From assembly GCA_013365325.1 (NCBI GenBank), contig JABVXV010000003.1, positions 992,001-1,056,000 of the forward strand: a stretch of DNA of 64,000 nucleotides, given 5' to 3'. Below are positions 1 to 13,857 of this stretch, piece after piece (within the stretch, counting starts at the first letter, position 1; the number at the start of each line of letters is the position of its first letter). The notes below the pieces were generated by a model that saw nothing but the letters and a program-made list of their open reading frames with translations, searched no databases and was not told where the DNA came from. A program made the position numbers and the translations under genes. This DNA is from Dipetalonema caudispina. Lineage: Eukaryota > Nematoda > Chromadorea > Rhabditida > Onchocercidae.

Positions 1-1404
1 TTTACTGTACAAACTTGCACAAAAGAGCCAAAACAAACATCTATTTTTGTTAAACCTATGAGAACAGTGAATAATGTTCGTACGTAGAAATGAGGACATG
101 AACGTGACGTGAGCAAGTTTACTAACATTGAACAGTTGACAACTCCACCACAAATTATTCTCAAAGTTAAATCGAAACAGGTTTATGGTCCTAGTGTCGG
201 GAAAGTCGTTGTGCACAGACAGAAAGAGCGAGATTCTTCTCTCTCTTTATTATTTCAATATAACGAGAAAATTGTGAATCCGCGAATGAGTATCATTCAA
301 ATACCCCACAATACTACTTGCAATATGAATCAAAGATACTGAATAAACTATTCCCATCAACATTAGTAGAAACTATTCCCAAGCAAAAATGGTGCTCAGG
401 CTCACGAGATCAATGCCAAGTCAAGTGGTCAACTTAGTCTAAGTATTATGAAAAAATGAAAAAACATATAGCTTGAACGGAAAACATTCGTAGATCGGAA
501 AAATATCGGCTGTCATGAATATTAACTGTAATGGTAGAATTGGATCTATGAAAGACAGATCAATCGGCTATATCAACAAAATGGAAAAATGATTGCGGTG
601 AAAAAAAAGTGTTATCGACTTAGTCTTGCTTCATTGCAAGCTTTCAAGTGCAGCTGACAGCAATCCTCTACAACCAAGCTATCATCCCGCTCCCTACTCT
701 ATTGCAACGCTCCTCTTTCCCAACCATCATCATCCATCCAAGCAATCCTTCCTTCCAGCTACATGGCTAAGCTTCTTTCTAGCTAACTCCTTGTTATGCT
801 AGCATATATACTGGCCACAATTACCCTCCTACCCCAGTTGCTTCAAGGCCAGCTCCCCGCTGTATCCCTTTTCCAGATGAATGCAAATCAATAACTGTTA
901 TAGTTGCTACTTCCTCTCTTACTTCACAAATCCAACTCCTCTCAAGCTTTATAAGACCACACGGTCTAATCTCTATCACTGTCATCAATCAAATTTCAAC
1001 CCACTCCAAAATACGCTTTACAAGCCTTCCCTTTTGTACATTCATCTCACGCAGTATCGCATTCTTCCCTCAGTACCTCTCCCACGGTTTTATTACTCTT
1101 TAGCAGTCTTTTTATTGCACTTCGAAACACACGACCTATTACCCTATCTTTCTTTTCTCTAGTCGAAATCCGTCTGACGCAAAACTGCTACATTTTAAGA
1201 CTTAATAATACGCCAGTCCACTCATATATGCTGTCTGTCATGCGAGGAAGTCAGATGACAACTCGTATGTGTGTCACCAAGCAAGGAACTAAGATAACCA
1301 TCAGCAAAAGATTCAGCGATCAAAGATGCAATCTAAATCCACATTTGCGAAAGACTCTTCATCTGCTTCAAGTTCTTAAATGAATATCCAGTTAGCGTTA
1401 TATT

Positions 1405-1474
1405 CCCTCACTATATCGTGTTGACGCCTTATTATAATGTGATATATGAAGGAGAAACTTCTAAATATAGTGAG
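1405..1474. repeat. Short inverted repeat
   Basis: An 11-base match, CCTCACTATAT at about 1406-1416, recurs as its reverse complement at about 1464-1474, separated by some 47 bases. It could be a small foldback element or chance in AT-rich sequence. No flanking target duplication is evident. Confidence 0.35.
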
Positions 1475-2037
1475 GATATTATGCTCTGAACATTGTCTCG
1501 TGCTGAAAACCTAGTCGATTTCGAATAAGTGACCAAAACGTTCTATCTTCTAAATACCATTTATAATGCGTGATAATTTGACATCTAACACAATAAATTC
1601 ATCAGCCGACACATAGCTTCCATGGAATTTGCGAACAGCAAAGTAGGCAATGTGATGAAAGACGAAGTTGTAGATTAGAATAAAAATTCAGAAAAGAGGA
1701 CGGCATGGTTGAACCTAGCTCTGAAGTATATATGAGCAGCAGTAGTGGACAGTTTTGATTTAGTTGATCGCCAGATCAAAGGATGATGAAACACTTCTGT
1801 TCTCACTTATTTTCCTCGGGGATTCACTTCAGCAGTATATAACTTGTTTCATCATTTCCTTCAATGATAATTCTAGCCGTCGATTCCTAAAAAAGTATTC
1901 TGTTTGCGAATTTCTTGTAAAGCTCGAAAATATCAAATCACTAAAATACAAATCTAAGTGAACACAACTAAATCTTCAGATAAAATTTTTAAGTACGGCG
2001 ATTTTTTAATATTGCTAGCTTCGTATGATATAAGATC

Positions 2038-2109
2038 TTTTGTAATGGTTTGAACATAGTGTTAACAATCTCATCAGATTATTAACATTATGACCAAACC
2101 ATTACAAAA
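2038..2109. repeat. Foldback element with 34-bp imperfect stem
   Basis: The left arm at 2038-2071 begins TTTTGTAATGGTTT. The right arm at 2076-2109 ends AAACCATTACAAAA. The arms pair at 30 of 34 positions around a 4-base loop (CATC). The outer 14-15 pairs are perfect. The size and terminal symmetry fit a tiny MITE or a structured transcript. A copy-number search would distinguish a dispersed repeat from a unique hairpin. Confidence 0.65.
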
Positions 2110-5100
2110 TAATTACAAGAAGAAAATTCTCGATATCACTTCTTAACATGCAATGTAAGCATTTTTCTAGTAACATTTATCTTTCCAATAAGACAAATAC
2201 CCGAGAAATTAAAAAATCATTGGTGATATAACTATTAAATCACTTTGTTTCAACTTTTAGTTATAATGTAATAAAAAGAGTAAACTTCACAACGAGCAAA
2301 AAACCAATCTTGTTATGGAAAGTAAAAATTCAGAAGTTGCTTTCAAAGAGCTACATAATATATAAAAAGCAGTTGTCACTTTATATTAAGCACCAATACA
2401 AATACATGGAGTTATGGATCTCATAAATTCGTCTTATAGCAACCATTTGTAGCTTAAATACTTCTTATTAGTTCAAATGGTAACCATAATTTTATCACTA
2501 TCTTTCAATTTACAGCTTCTCTAAAAAGCATTAGTAGCAAAGACATGGAAAACTTTTTTCTTCATGTAACATATTTCACTTTCTCATTACTCTACTCCGT
2601 TTTTGACTCTCGGAAGTCTGTTTTAAGCCTATCTTATTATCAAAGCAGCAGATGTTGATGACGATATTTCCGTAAGACTAATTTGATGAATTAAAGGTTT
2701 ATGGTCTTTAACAGAGCCATTGTAATTGAAAGACATCGTTCAATTTAATTTTCATTGGTAGCCTTATGATAAGATCAAGCACGTATATTTAATCACAGGA
2801 AATTTCCTATAAGGAATTTCCTAAATGCTAGTTAAAGTGATACCATTACCATTATCGTGTAAAATCTGTAGATAGCATAGAGTAGAAGATTCCCTGCTGA
2901 GACCGTTGAGATATATTCATTCATCCCATACTGATATCGGGTATAACATCAAACCTATCTAAGTATTTCACTTTTTTCTAGCATTATAGCATAAGTCTAT
3001 AATTTTGTTACAAAATAACAGGTATGAACGGTGTTCAGATGGTGAAGACAGGGATCGAAACTGTTCCAATTTCATACTAGACAAAGTAATGGAAGTAAAC
3101 CTGCAACACTCGAGAAACTAAACAGTTGCATCGAGACGGTAGTATCAAATATCATCCAATTATGTACAACGTCGACCATCTTATTTGTAAGATATCATGA
3201 TAGTACAACTTATGGAATATAGATTACACATAGGAAGTTTCCAAATTTTTCTCCAAATTAGATTTATTCTTGTTTAACTTACGACGAATCTTCAATTAAA
3301 TAACTTATCAGATGTTAAAAGTTAGAAATACAATATAACATATTTTCAAAGATTTCAAGTAAACTGGTGCAAGCGTGTTAATCGGATTGATTAAACAGTT
3401 TAAATTGCCAATCTCTCCCAGTACTATCCAGCCTGCAGGCGCATTTGTACTGTTCAACAGTAATCGCTATGGACATTAATATCTTAAAATGTTACTACAG
3501 ACGATATCACTGTGTACATTGGCATATAATGTATCCATTGTAATAGTAACTTGATCTATGTAACATCGCGACATGATCTCAACAAAAAAAAAAAAGAAAA
3601 AAGCAAAAAAGGCTTATAATAGCTACTGACTTCTAATCTGTTCTGTTGCATATTCAAAGAAAACTTAGTAAGGCATTACTCATTATGTCACCGTGGATAA
3701 TATAACGATCAAATTTATAGAAGTTCAATAAATTACGTATTAAAGCTTATATTAAAAGGAAGTATTGGATAGCAGATGGTCTATGAGATGTGTCACAATG
3801 CTATCCGATATCATAAATACCAGAAAGTTGGGTAAATTAATAGGAAAGAATAAGATGCTATCAAAGAATATCCCAGTATCATCATCCTCAATAACCATCA
3901 TTGTCCAAGTGATGCACTGCTACATACAAAAGCAATTGACCAACTTATAAGAGACTTTTTTATTTCATATCGACGTTGACATAGACCGCGATAAAGTTTA
4001 TTCGGTTCAAGATGGATTCAGGGAGATATGAATGGAGTATGGGTTAGAATTAAGGTAATCTGAGAGTCCGAGTAACTTCTAATAGAGGAAATAGATGAGA
4101 GTATTAGTTGTAATGTAGTGTAATTATACTATGAATGCTTATCCTTTAAAGTATAACGAGTCAAATTTGAGATTTGAAATAGCGGCAGTTATTATGAATT
4201 AGTGAAATATCACGTGTCACATCGGACATGTTTTGCTAGCAGTAATGATACAATAAAAAATGAAGGAATAGGATGCTGTGATTGACAACGTACATTTAGT
4301 TAAATTGAGGCATCTCTTAATTTTGAGATATCCTATAGTGAGATATTTTTCATAATTACGAAACATTCAAGAATGTGCTGGGAAGACTGAAAACGTAAAA
4401 GGTTAAAATTCATCAACGCATTGCTATGACGTGTTCCCATGACGACTGCTTTTTTCAGTTATTATAGAGACGTTTATCCTAGCAATGTGTACTCCCAGCG
4501 AGTTAGGATTTAATTACTTTGTATAATTGTCGTTATTTTAGTACCTAAAATGTGTAGAACATAGTGCAGATATAATCATATATTTGTTTATATACCTTTT
4601 ATTGTATCTCAAAAATTTCCCACCGCTTTTTCTGATTATTCGAATTTTGAGATAATAGAGAAGAAAAATCAAAAATATTCTGGAATAATGTCCCTTAAAA
4701 GCAGTAGTAATATGCAGTCAATTCATCTATCAATTTACCTTCCAAAATAAAATGTTTAGTTATAAATGTTTTCACCACTTCTAGATGACGTGTATGCATG
4801 TTCAACGTGAATCGCAAAGTATGGATTAGAGATGTGATTTCAAAAGTCTATTTGAGCATGCTTCTTACCCTCTTCTATCGACAAATTATTATAAAGCGAA
4901 ATAAAATGCACAAAATAAAAGTATTTGCAGTAAATTGCATTAGTTCATAATTTCAGAGCTATTAACCTTCAAATTCTTAAGAAATTTCAGTGCACATCTT
5001 GCATAACGTCCAGTAATGTGGTAGGAAGTTCATCAACAAACATTAAATCAATTGTGATAGTATGCGAAATGCTGGTTTTCCAAACAATAAATTTAAAGAC

Positions 5101-7160
5101 AGAAATTCGAATTTCGTATCGAAGCTTCGAATGTTTTAATAAAGAAGGAATTATGCTGAATTAAGTTCTAAGTCTTTTTGAAATTCCAAGAAATATAAAG
5201 TATAAAGAGTGCCTCATCTATATGTACTGGAAATGTTTGGAATAAAATTAGTGAGATTCAGGAATGTTAGTACTGAGTCAGGATGACCCAATTTATCTTG
5301 TTTTTCTCCTTTCCATCTCGCAAAAACTTTTTACTTTAAAGCTGTTTTATTATTCTTGCAGTTGTATTCGTTACTGACCATCTTCCCGTTGTCCTTTTAG
5401 ATTTAAGTAACTTGAAGAGATATAGTTACAATTTAGGAACGAAGATTTAAGTAATTTCAATGGAATGGAAAAAACGATGTAGAAAGCTTATTCAGTTCAT
5501 AGCTTCAAGTGAGCTTATTATAAGTTGAATCAAGTGTAAGAGCAAGCATCATCTTATTATCGAACTAGAATGCGGTAAATAACAATTCATGCCTTCATTC
5601 CCCAAATAAATCTCTGAAAATAATATTCTTTAATAAATGATGCTAACACAACTGCATACGCTCATATTATTTACGTCACAAGTGGAAATATAATTTAAGA
5701 AAAAAAGAAAAATGACAAATAGAGCATATTAATAATTACATGCAACATCATCCATCTCCTGACATAAACTTCAACAAGTAATATGATCGTGGTATTCTGA
5801 CTTCAATACACATAAACAAGACCTAAAGCTGAACAGGTGTGTCTGATTGCTAAAGCTAAGTGTTGCTGACCTTTTATTTTTGTCTCCGTTCAAAAACTGT
5901 TTTGTATCACTAGGTACTACAATAATACGAAAGTAAGATTAAACAGAAGAATTACTAAAATTACCGAGAAGTAATGCGGTTGTCGAAATTGTTCCAAATA
6001 TTCTACCGTGCATTTATACGGATTGGTATGAACTCCGTTGCTTGAGCTGGTGGAGGCGGTTCATTCAACAGAACTTTTCTTCGGTAAAAAAGGCAGAGAA
6101 AAGGAAGGATTTTAGATTGAATATTTTGAACTGTAGCTCTGAAGCTTTTTTTTTTTTTTTTTTTTGTTTCGATAGGGATTTCATTGCTAACTTATGGTAC
6201 TGCAGTCAACAAAAGCACATTTTATTAGTTGCATCATTCAGTCTTTAGAAATTCTCGATAACTGCTTATGAGTTCAGTAATCAATTTCTTTTCGAAAAAA
6301 AAAAAAAAAAAGGATTCTTAGAGTGATAATAGACGGGAATGAGGATTTTATTGACAATTCTGAGCAAATAGCGACGTCGCTTAATGAAAGTTTGATCAGT
6401 ATTTCAGATGAGAGTGATCGAAAAGGCAGATGATATGTAACTGCTTTTAACTTTACTACCAAACTGGCGACTGGGTATTACTTTTCTCTGCAACTGATAT
6501 TAATTTTTGTTGAACTTGTGGATTGGATTCATTGATGTTGCTTCATTTTTATCTAAATAGTTCTTGTTTGAGGCTTTTACGATATTTATCGTGTTTGGTT
6601 AGAGTTATGAAATTAATTCAGTTCGTACTGTTTGAAAAAAAAAAAAAAATATAGCGAAAGTGTTTTAAAATATAAATAACTATATTTATTGTAAAAAAAG
6701 AAGTTCACATTCATCACTAATAGCTAATACTTTAAGGGAATATTGGCTGTTAACTTTCTCTCCAACATTACATTTGAAAAGAATTGAAAAATAAGTGTAG
6801 AAAACAAAGAGGAAAAAAACCTGTAAACTGCTGTCTCTTTGCCACAAAAGGAAGTACCACAAATAAATATTTACGAAATCTAAAAAATTATAATTATTCA
6901 CTTTTCTTATATTATTTTCATTGCGCTGGTGAAATGACGATGTATTTCAGGAATTCTAATAGAATGCAATACTACTATGGTGTTGTATATCGAAGATTGT
7001 ATGCTGTTGAAATGGTGATAGTTTCATGAGTAGCTAAAACGGATTTATTGCCATGTCTGATTTCAAAGAACACTTTGAATTCGCTCATTTTTATGTTCAT
7101 ACAAGAAGCTATTATTGAGTGTAATTGAAAGGGAAGTAATAAAATGTCTGGGATTTGATA

Positions 7161-7190
7161 TTAGGTTGGTGTAAAAGTAATCGTAACTTT
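7161..7190 (+). mobile_element. Solo mariner-type terminal inverted repeat
   Basis: The stretch TTAGGTTGGTGTAAAAGTAA at 7161-7180 closely resembles the terminal inverted repeat of mariner (Tc1/mariner superfamily) elements, which typically start TTAGGTTGGTGCAAAAGTAA. It sits after a TA, the usual mariner target. No matching inverted end and no transposase open frame (DD34D type) could be found in the following kilobases. This looks like a decayed remnant, a deletion derivative or a solo end. Confidence 0.55.
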
Positions 7191-8391
7191 GGATAGTGAA
7201 TTTCAACTTTATAGGAATCATAAAACCAGGGAAAGAGAAGTAAATGTGTTCATTATTGTTGTGTAAGGATGAACTTTCGATAACCGATCACTACGCTTCT
7301 CATCTTCGAGACTCTTGTCTCTTTCACAGATTATCCTTAGCAATCTCTAGGGCCAAGTGCATTGCTAATATTGCACATTGTCTTCGCTGTTTTATCGAAT
7401 AAAAAGCAGTGAATAAGTAAATAGCAAAGATATATAAAGCAAAAATGAGCACTGATATGTCCTAACAATGGATTTCAAGTCTTAATAACTTCTATGTCAT
7501 GCAAACTTAACACTCAATACTTGTCATTTCGGGTACGTTTCAATTGCAGCCATATTTCAATCAAGTTCAAAATGCAATCTAATTACAGCGTTTCACGAGA
7601 GATTATAACACCACTAAATACGATGTACTGAAATTCTCTGAAGTATTTTTATTAAATTCAAATAAAGCGAAAATAATTTCGAAACTGTAATACTTTGAGG
7701 ACTTTTATGGACATTTTTTTACAGCAGGAAAGTCTATGATTGTGATATTTATAATCTGCATAATATGCATACACGAAATAATAATTCATGTGTATAGGAT
7801 TAAAGCCATACATATATTCAAAATGGAAATTTAAAAAAACTTAACCTGTCATGACATTCAATAATATAACTGTATATCTCCAGATTACTTCTCATTATAT
7901 TGAATAACACATTAGTAGAGTTTAGATCAGTGATTAGAATGGCCATTCCTTCTCTTAAGGTCAGTACTCCTACTCTATGGCTACTAAGCATTGGCCGATA
8001 GGGACTGCATTTACATATGACGGCAAGTATAAATACTTTGTAAGTGAAATGTCATTTGTCATGGCATTTTGATATATTTGCTTGATTCTAAAACTCTTGT
8101 TAACTTAACCTTTTCTAAAGATTATAGTGGAATAACGAAAAATGCTTTTGATCCATTCAAATCATTTTTTTTAACTTACATTTTATGAGCTTTATTGAAA
8201 AAATAAAGAGGGGAAATTTTAAAAAACAGCTACAACAATCGACTATTCTTTGTTACTCAATTTTTAATGCAAAATTGGGTACTCGATTAGACATCAACAA
8301 CAGCAAGAGACTTAAAGCAAAATTACAATATATTTATTTTCAATTTAGTGAATATTTCACTATCAAATCTATCACGGAAGATGAATGATCC

Positions 8392-8397
8392 TTTATT
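8392..8397 (-). terminator. Poly(A) signal of the LRR-Ig gene
   Basis: TTTATT on the plus strand reads AATAAA on the minus strand. It lies about 165 bases beyond the TAA stop (8562-8560) of the LRR-Ig gene, a normal distance for a nematode 3' UTR. Confidence 0.55.
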
Positions 8398-8559
8398 ATC
8401 CACTTTTACTGTATCGCTTAGGCAGGTATAGTACCGCAGCTGACATCGATATTAACATGTGAGAATTTAGGAAGAAAGGTAATAGAATGCAACATTAATT
8501 ATCAAGAAAACTGTCCACAAAGTAAAGGCACTTCTTAAATGTATGAGTTTTTGCATAAA

Positions 8560-11500
8560 TTATAAAGAAGTTTGTACAAGTGGCAATATAGAAGTATCAC
8601 GATCATATTGTGCTAGAGGTGCTTTTCGGATCAGTTCATTAACGTTCATTGAAGAATTACTTCCCACTGATGCTTCTTCATTCTGCAGTAGTTGCGGTTT
8701 CGACTTCTGCATTTTCAATAGCTCAGTGAATTCATCTTGCACTGCTAAAGTTGAATGCATTGTCATCTTTGTTGCTTTAAGCGTTTCCGTTCCCTTTGAC
8801 TGATTGCTGATAGAAATTCCAGAATGATTATGAATACGACACCAACGAATAAGCATAAGAGTGGAAGCCACAAAGAATAACACTGCAGCAAATAATACAA
8901 CAACAAACATTAGTTGCCCTATGGGCCAATTTTGCAATACTGCTCGTTTCCATCCTTCAGTTTCTCCCCAAAATTTTGAGAAGATATCAGCAGCACTGGA
9001 CGGAAGCAATTGATCCTTCTTTTCATTTGTATTTAACCGTCTACTTGAACTAATTTGTAGATCGAAACGTTTTGTACTGGTGAGGAAACCTGTAGTAGCT
9101 TTGCACCAATAGGTAGCCTGATCTTCGGGTACCGTTTGCCGAATATGCATCAAATGATAAGTCCCATTGCTTGATGCTGTAGCTTCCACTATAATTCGAT
9201 CATCACCAGAATAGAGAAGCTGATGGGTAAATCCATTTTTATGCCACTGTACTGTGGGTATAGGGTCACCCCAAACGATACATAGGAATGATATCGTTTC
9301 ACCTTCTTCTACCTGTAATGTCTCCTGAAGTGGTGCTTCGATCACTGGTCCACATGCGAAATCCTGCAATTGTTTATTGGGTTCAGACCACGTTTTTAAA
9401 ATTTATTTCAATTTAAAAAATGGCACAACACTTTTAAATAACTTTTCTTTGAGCATACATTGGCTATTCCAAAGGATTTCTGTCTCAAGAAAAACAATTC
9501 ATCGTACGTCTATACAACTTTTGTCGTGCTAGCAGTTATTCTACAACACAAATAACTTAAACACATCAGTTTTTGCTTTCCAATCAATTCCTTAGATCTA
9601 ATGACAACTAAAAGAATGAGTCATTAATGAAATGAATTGCAGTGAATGAGTCTTATGCACTATTCAAGTATGGATTGCATACGGTTGCACGGATAATTAT
9701 CTTTTGAAATAATTCCATCAAATAATTGCTGTGTCCTTCAAAATTTCAAGAAACATTGGAGAAGACATGAAGGACATATAAAAACTTTCGAATTATACAG
9801 AATCTAAGACGAAGTACTTATTACCTTCGCGAAAATAATTCATGAACAACCTCCGGCAGTTCAGAAAAAATGAATGAACCATTTTACGACTTCGAGAACA
9901 ATCCTCTACGATTTTAAGAGCAGTGTTTATTAGGTTTTACATCATTTAATCTCAACACTTGTTACAATATGAGAGTTACTGCAATCCAACATAGCGACGA
10001 TTTCGAAATATAAAGGTCGTAATCCTACGATCTCATAAAAGCAGAAAAGAAATCAACGCAGAAGCCTAATTAAACAAAAAGATTTTGCGGCAATGCCCAG
10101 CGTCACTATCGAGAGGTGCTGTATTGAGATACGGTCATTCTGATCTTTGTAATTTGTTGCCTTCTTTAATTTGTTAATATTTATAATACGATTAGAAAAA
10201 TTCCATCTTACCAAAGATAAAAATTACACAAACGTGACGTGAACTTGAACACGTGAATTTCTATCAATTATGTGCAATATATCTTAATACCGAAAGAATT
10301 TACTGAGAAAACTTACAATAAGTTAGGTCCTTGCTAAGCTCCTGGTTCACTCAGTTTACAACCGAAATGAAATTAACAACTTACCATTTTCAAAAAAGCT
10401 TTTCTTTAATCATTTTAACAATTCAAGCCTAAGTACATAAGAACTATCAATCTGATAACATAGGAAGAAAAGAAATTTTATTACTATATAAATAGCATTT
10501 CCTTCATATTTTTCAAGCAAAATTAGCAAAACAAAATGCATAATTCTCTTTTTAGAGATCTTCGAATCTTTTTTTTTATTTTGAAAAATCTTATTCGAGG
10601 ATCGAATGTTTGCCTACATTCTCTGAACTCATACATCTTTTAGACAATGAAAGTTCTTGATTAATTTTTGATTTCATTAATTAGATATCGTTAGCGATAT
10701 TTCTGTAAATTAGCAAAAAGCATATTGTTCCTCAAATTGTTTACATTTTCACTAAATTGATCACCCAAAACTATATCAGTGATTCCGTTTCTTAGATAAG
10801 ATATGATTGTAGTTGTGCATGATTAATAACTTCGAAATATCAATCATAACTGTTTGTTTGAATTTTGAGATTTCAGAACTGCTAATTATTTTGTTATTAT
10901 TGAACATTCTCACTATTAAAACTGAAATATTTTGAATGATCACTGAAATTACATGCGGCATCAAAGTAAACTGATTGCATAAAGCGAAAAATGATTTTAT
11001 TTCTTCTCTCACACGAATTTCACTCTTTTTTAGAGGATCCGAGAAATATTTCCACTCAAATATCGCTAAAATTTATAATTAAAGCAATAAGAAGTTTAAA
11101 AGGGTCACTATACTTCTTTTATTATTTTTTTATGAAACCATTTCAACGATAAATTATGGCTTCTCTCTATCTGAATAATGAAGTTCAATAGAAAGTTGAA
11201 GGTCAGAAGTCATATTGCAAGGTGCAACAGTTGGGATTTTCCATAACAATTGTTAATTTTTAATTGAAACTATCTCAAAATTCCTTTCTTCGATCTTAGA
11301 GTTTTCCAACACCTCAAAGTACGACATACAGCAAAAGCCACTATTTCGTAACATTTGTAAGGAGAATTATCATTTCAGATGTCAAAGTATATTATCACTT
11401 TGATATTCAATATTCCTATCTTCATTTGAAGAGATGAATGTAGAAATTTTACATACTTCTAAAGCTGATTTGGACAAATCAAAACAGGAAAATTTCTTTA

Positions 11501-13857
11501 ATATGAAAGGGAAGGTAAATATACAAGAAAATTCATCAATAAATGAATAGTCAGCTTTTCTTCAGCTTGACTTGTAGGAAAAATAAAGTGAAGCGCAACT
11601 GTTGCTAAAATGAAAAGTCTTACGGCGTGTAAAAGGTTCCATCGTTTTACCAATATTTATTGTTCCTAAAAAATTCATTAACACTTGAGAACTGTTTTTA
11701 TTGTTTAAAATTAGTTTGTAGATTAGAACAGCACTTACTACAATGTTTGATACATATTTATGTTGTATTTAATCGAATTATGTTTTTTATGTTTTTAAAT
11801 TCACTGCTGTTCCACCAGTAAAACTTAGTTGAAGTTTGCGATCTTGCTAAATCCTTCTCGAAATTCACGAAAAACATAGAAGAAATATGAGGAGAAGTTT
11901 GAAATCTTAATGTATTTTACAATTTAATTTACTTTACACTCGTGATTAGGCTTTTAAGAAGGAACTGTAAAATAAATGCAAATTGGAGCAAATGCTTAAT
12001 AATTCAAAAATAATTTGCAAAATTGGGGTCGGATTCTATTTAAGGAAGTGAAAACTTAAATGAAATAGCAGTATTTATTAATTCATAAAATAAATGCTGC
12101 TTTCATATTTATATCTGGCTTGTAAAGGACAGGTAAAGGTATAATATATGACACTCGCATATCAGAATATCATTATTTTGAACTGCCACATTTCTATTAA
12201 AATCGTTATATAATTGCACGTAATCAGATACATGAGTATTCGAATATTTCGATAACAAATTTGATTGCAGTTATGCATATTAAAAATTTATTGCTCCAAT
12301 ACATATTCTATCCCCTCCAAAGATACTGGCCTTCATAGCAACAACCCATTTAATTTCCTCTTTTGCCGATAAGATTGATATATATATTTCGATGGAAGAT
12401 ATTACATTACATTGATAGAAGGAATGTTCACAGCAACTTGAAAACTGGAAAAAAAAAAAACTAATGAAAAATGGACTACAACTCTTCAGAATGGTTAGAG
12501 ATAATTTCAAATATATAAAAGAGATAATTATATTCCAGACGAATGAAGAAAGACACGATAAGAAAATCAAATATAATCGGGTAAATAAATATTCCATCTT
12601 GAACACAGCTGCAAAATATCCCACTTGAATAATGGGGAGAGCAGAAATGACCACTTAATCTACACTAATTAATTATAAAAGATTTTCCAGGACTCTTCAC
12701 ATATGTACAATTAAATAAACGTTATGAACGTAATTCGACGTTACTGAATTGTTGGTGTAAACAATATCCTCTCTTGAATGTGTAAATGTCAAATCTTCTA
12801 TTAAAATTTGGAAATTGTAAGTCTTTCAAAATGCTATAGAAATTTTCAAATTCTGGATGAGATATTATGCAATAAGAGCGGTAATATTTTTAAATGATCA
12901 TTAAAGCATATTTGATGAGGAAGATGAAAATGAACTCTTCAAGCTTTCTTGTCTGATCCATGTTAAAATATTCTTTGAAGTCCTCAAATCGTTCAGTGGT
13001 TGTTGGATGAAATGAGAACTTATTAGCCAATTTGTTTTTAGATGAAAAACTTTGCTTACCTCTAAGCTGAGATCGTTCCAGTCGATATCACGAATTTGTA
13101 CTGGTTCATAACATCGTGATGATTTGGCATTTAAAGTTTTCCGTTGGAAAGCTACGAAATCTCGCAGATGACAATCACATTGCCAAGGACATCCATCTAA
13201 TTCTATGATTCGTATCATATCTCCGAAATTCGTAGGTTTTACAACATGAAGTTGATTATAGGACAGATCGACTACTTCCAACTTTGGCAATAATAAATTA
13301 TATTCAGCGAGGTAGCGAATTTTATTATGTGAAAGGTCAAGATGCGTCAACTGTTGTAGAGAGTAGAGTAATGGAACAGCCATGAGATTATTGTAAGAGA
13401 TAATCAAATTTTGGATGAAGAAATGGGAATGAGAATCATTCTTGAATTCAAGAGTTTGAAGCAAATTGTGTGACAAATCAAGTTTTCGTAAATTTGTTGC
13501 AAAAATGAATGCTCTCGGTGAGATATCCGATAGATTACAAAAATTCATTATGACCGTTACAATTTCTGTATTATTTAGTAATGATAAGTATCTTATCATA
13601 GAATGAAGAATTCTAAGAACCATCGTTCCAGATGGAATCGGTGAAATATTCTGAAATGTGACGTTGATGCATTCATACACACGTCGATTATTTTGTGTAA
13701 ATTGTCTACAACTGTTTCCATTATTAGAACCATTACCAATAATATCGCTTCCTATTAGGACTGTCATAACAGAGGGTAGTGGTAAAAGAATGAAGTAACA
13801 AAAATAAAATAAAATTAAAGGATTAAGTTTCCAAAATACTAACATTATAACACACAT
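8560..13857 (-). CDS. Leucine-rich repeat and Ig-domain transmembrane protein
   Basis: Two exons, 13857-13060 and 9363-8560, join in phase 0 to give 533 residues. Exon 1 encodes a hydrophobic signal segment (about residues 10-31), a Cys-containing N-terminal cap, at least four leucine-rich repeats (motifs such as [27 protein letters not shown]) and most of an LRRCT cap with CPWQCDC. Exon 2 supplies the last LRRCT cysteine (DFACGP), which supports the join. It continues with one Ig domain (FLC, VQWHKNG, TYWCKA), a transmembrane helix near [14 protein letters not shown] and a cytoplasmic tail of about 90 residues. The donor is AG|GTAAGC and the acceptor TTGCAG. The architecture matches the C. 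elegans IGLR proteins, of which IGLR-2 partners PAQR-2 in membrane-fluidity control; orthology to a particular member is not established. The intron is about 3.7 kb and holds no credible extra exon. Confidence 0.88.
9364..13059 (-). other. Large intron of the LRR-Ig gene
   Basis: The interval between the two LRR-Ig exons contains only short AT-rich open frames. The longest, at 12280-12654 on the minus strand, is Phe/Ile/Ser-rich and unlike any known domain. The phase-0 join across the interval already restores a complete LRRCT cap. At 3.7 kb it is far longer than other introns in the window, so it may contain enhancers or alternative exons, none of which I can see. Confidence 0.65.

Larger units (their letters stand above)
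1..8390. other. Gene-poor AT-rich interval
   Basis: No coding region could be supported on either strand. Open frames are at most about 90 codons, have no recognisable domains and no consistent splice-linked partners. Bases 600-1160 differ in composition: the plus strand is pyrimidine-rich, with a TATATA stretch near 803, so this could be a promoter or leader for a gene outside the window, but no gene is visible. Homopolymer A and T runs lie near 3585, 6150, 6297 and 6637. A foldback (2038-2109), a smaller inverted repeat (1405-1474) and a mariner-type end (7161) are listed separately. Confidence 0.6.

Noticed and set aside
881..1162. 93-codon plus-strand frame
   Set aside because: Composition follows the pyrimidine-rich island; no domain or homologue recognised.
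12280..12654. 124-codon minus-strand open frame inside the LRR-Ig intron
   Set aside because: Phe/Ile/Ser-rich, built on T-rich sequence, no domain, and the flanking exons already join in phase to complete the LRRCT cap.
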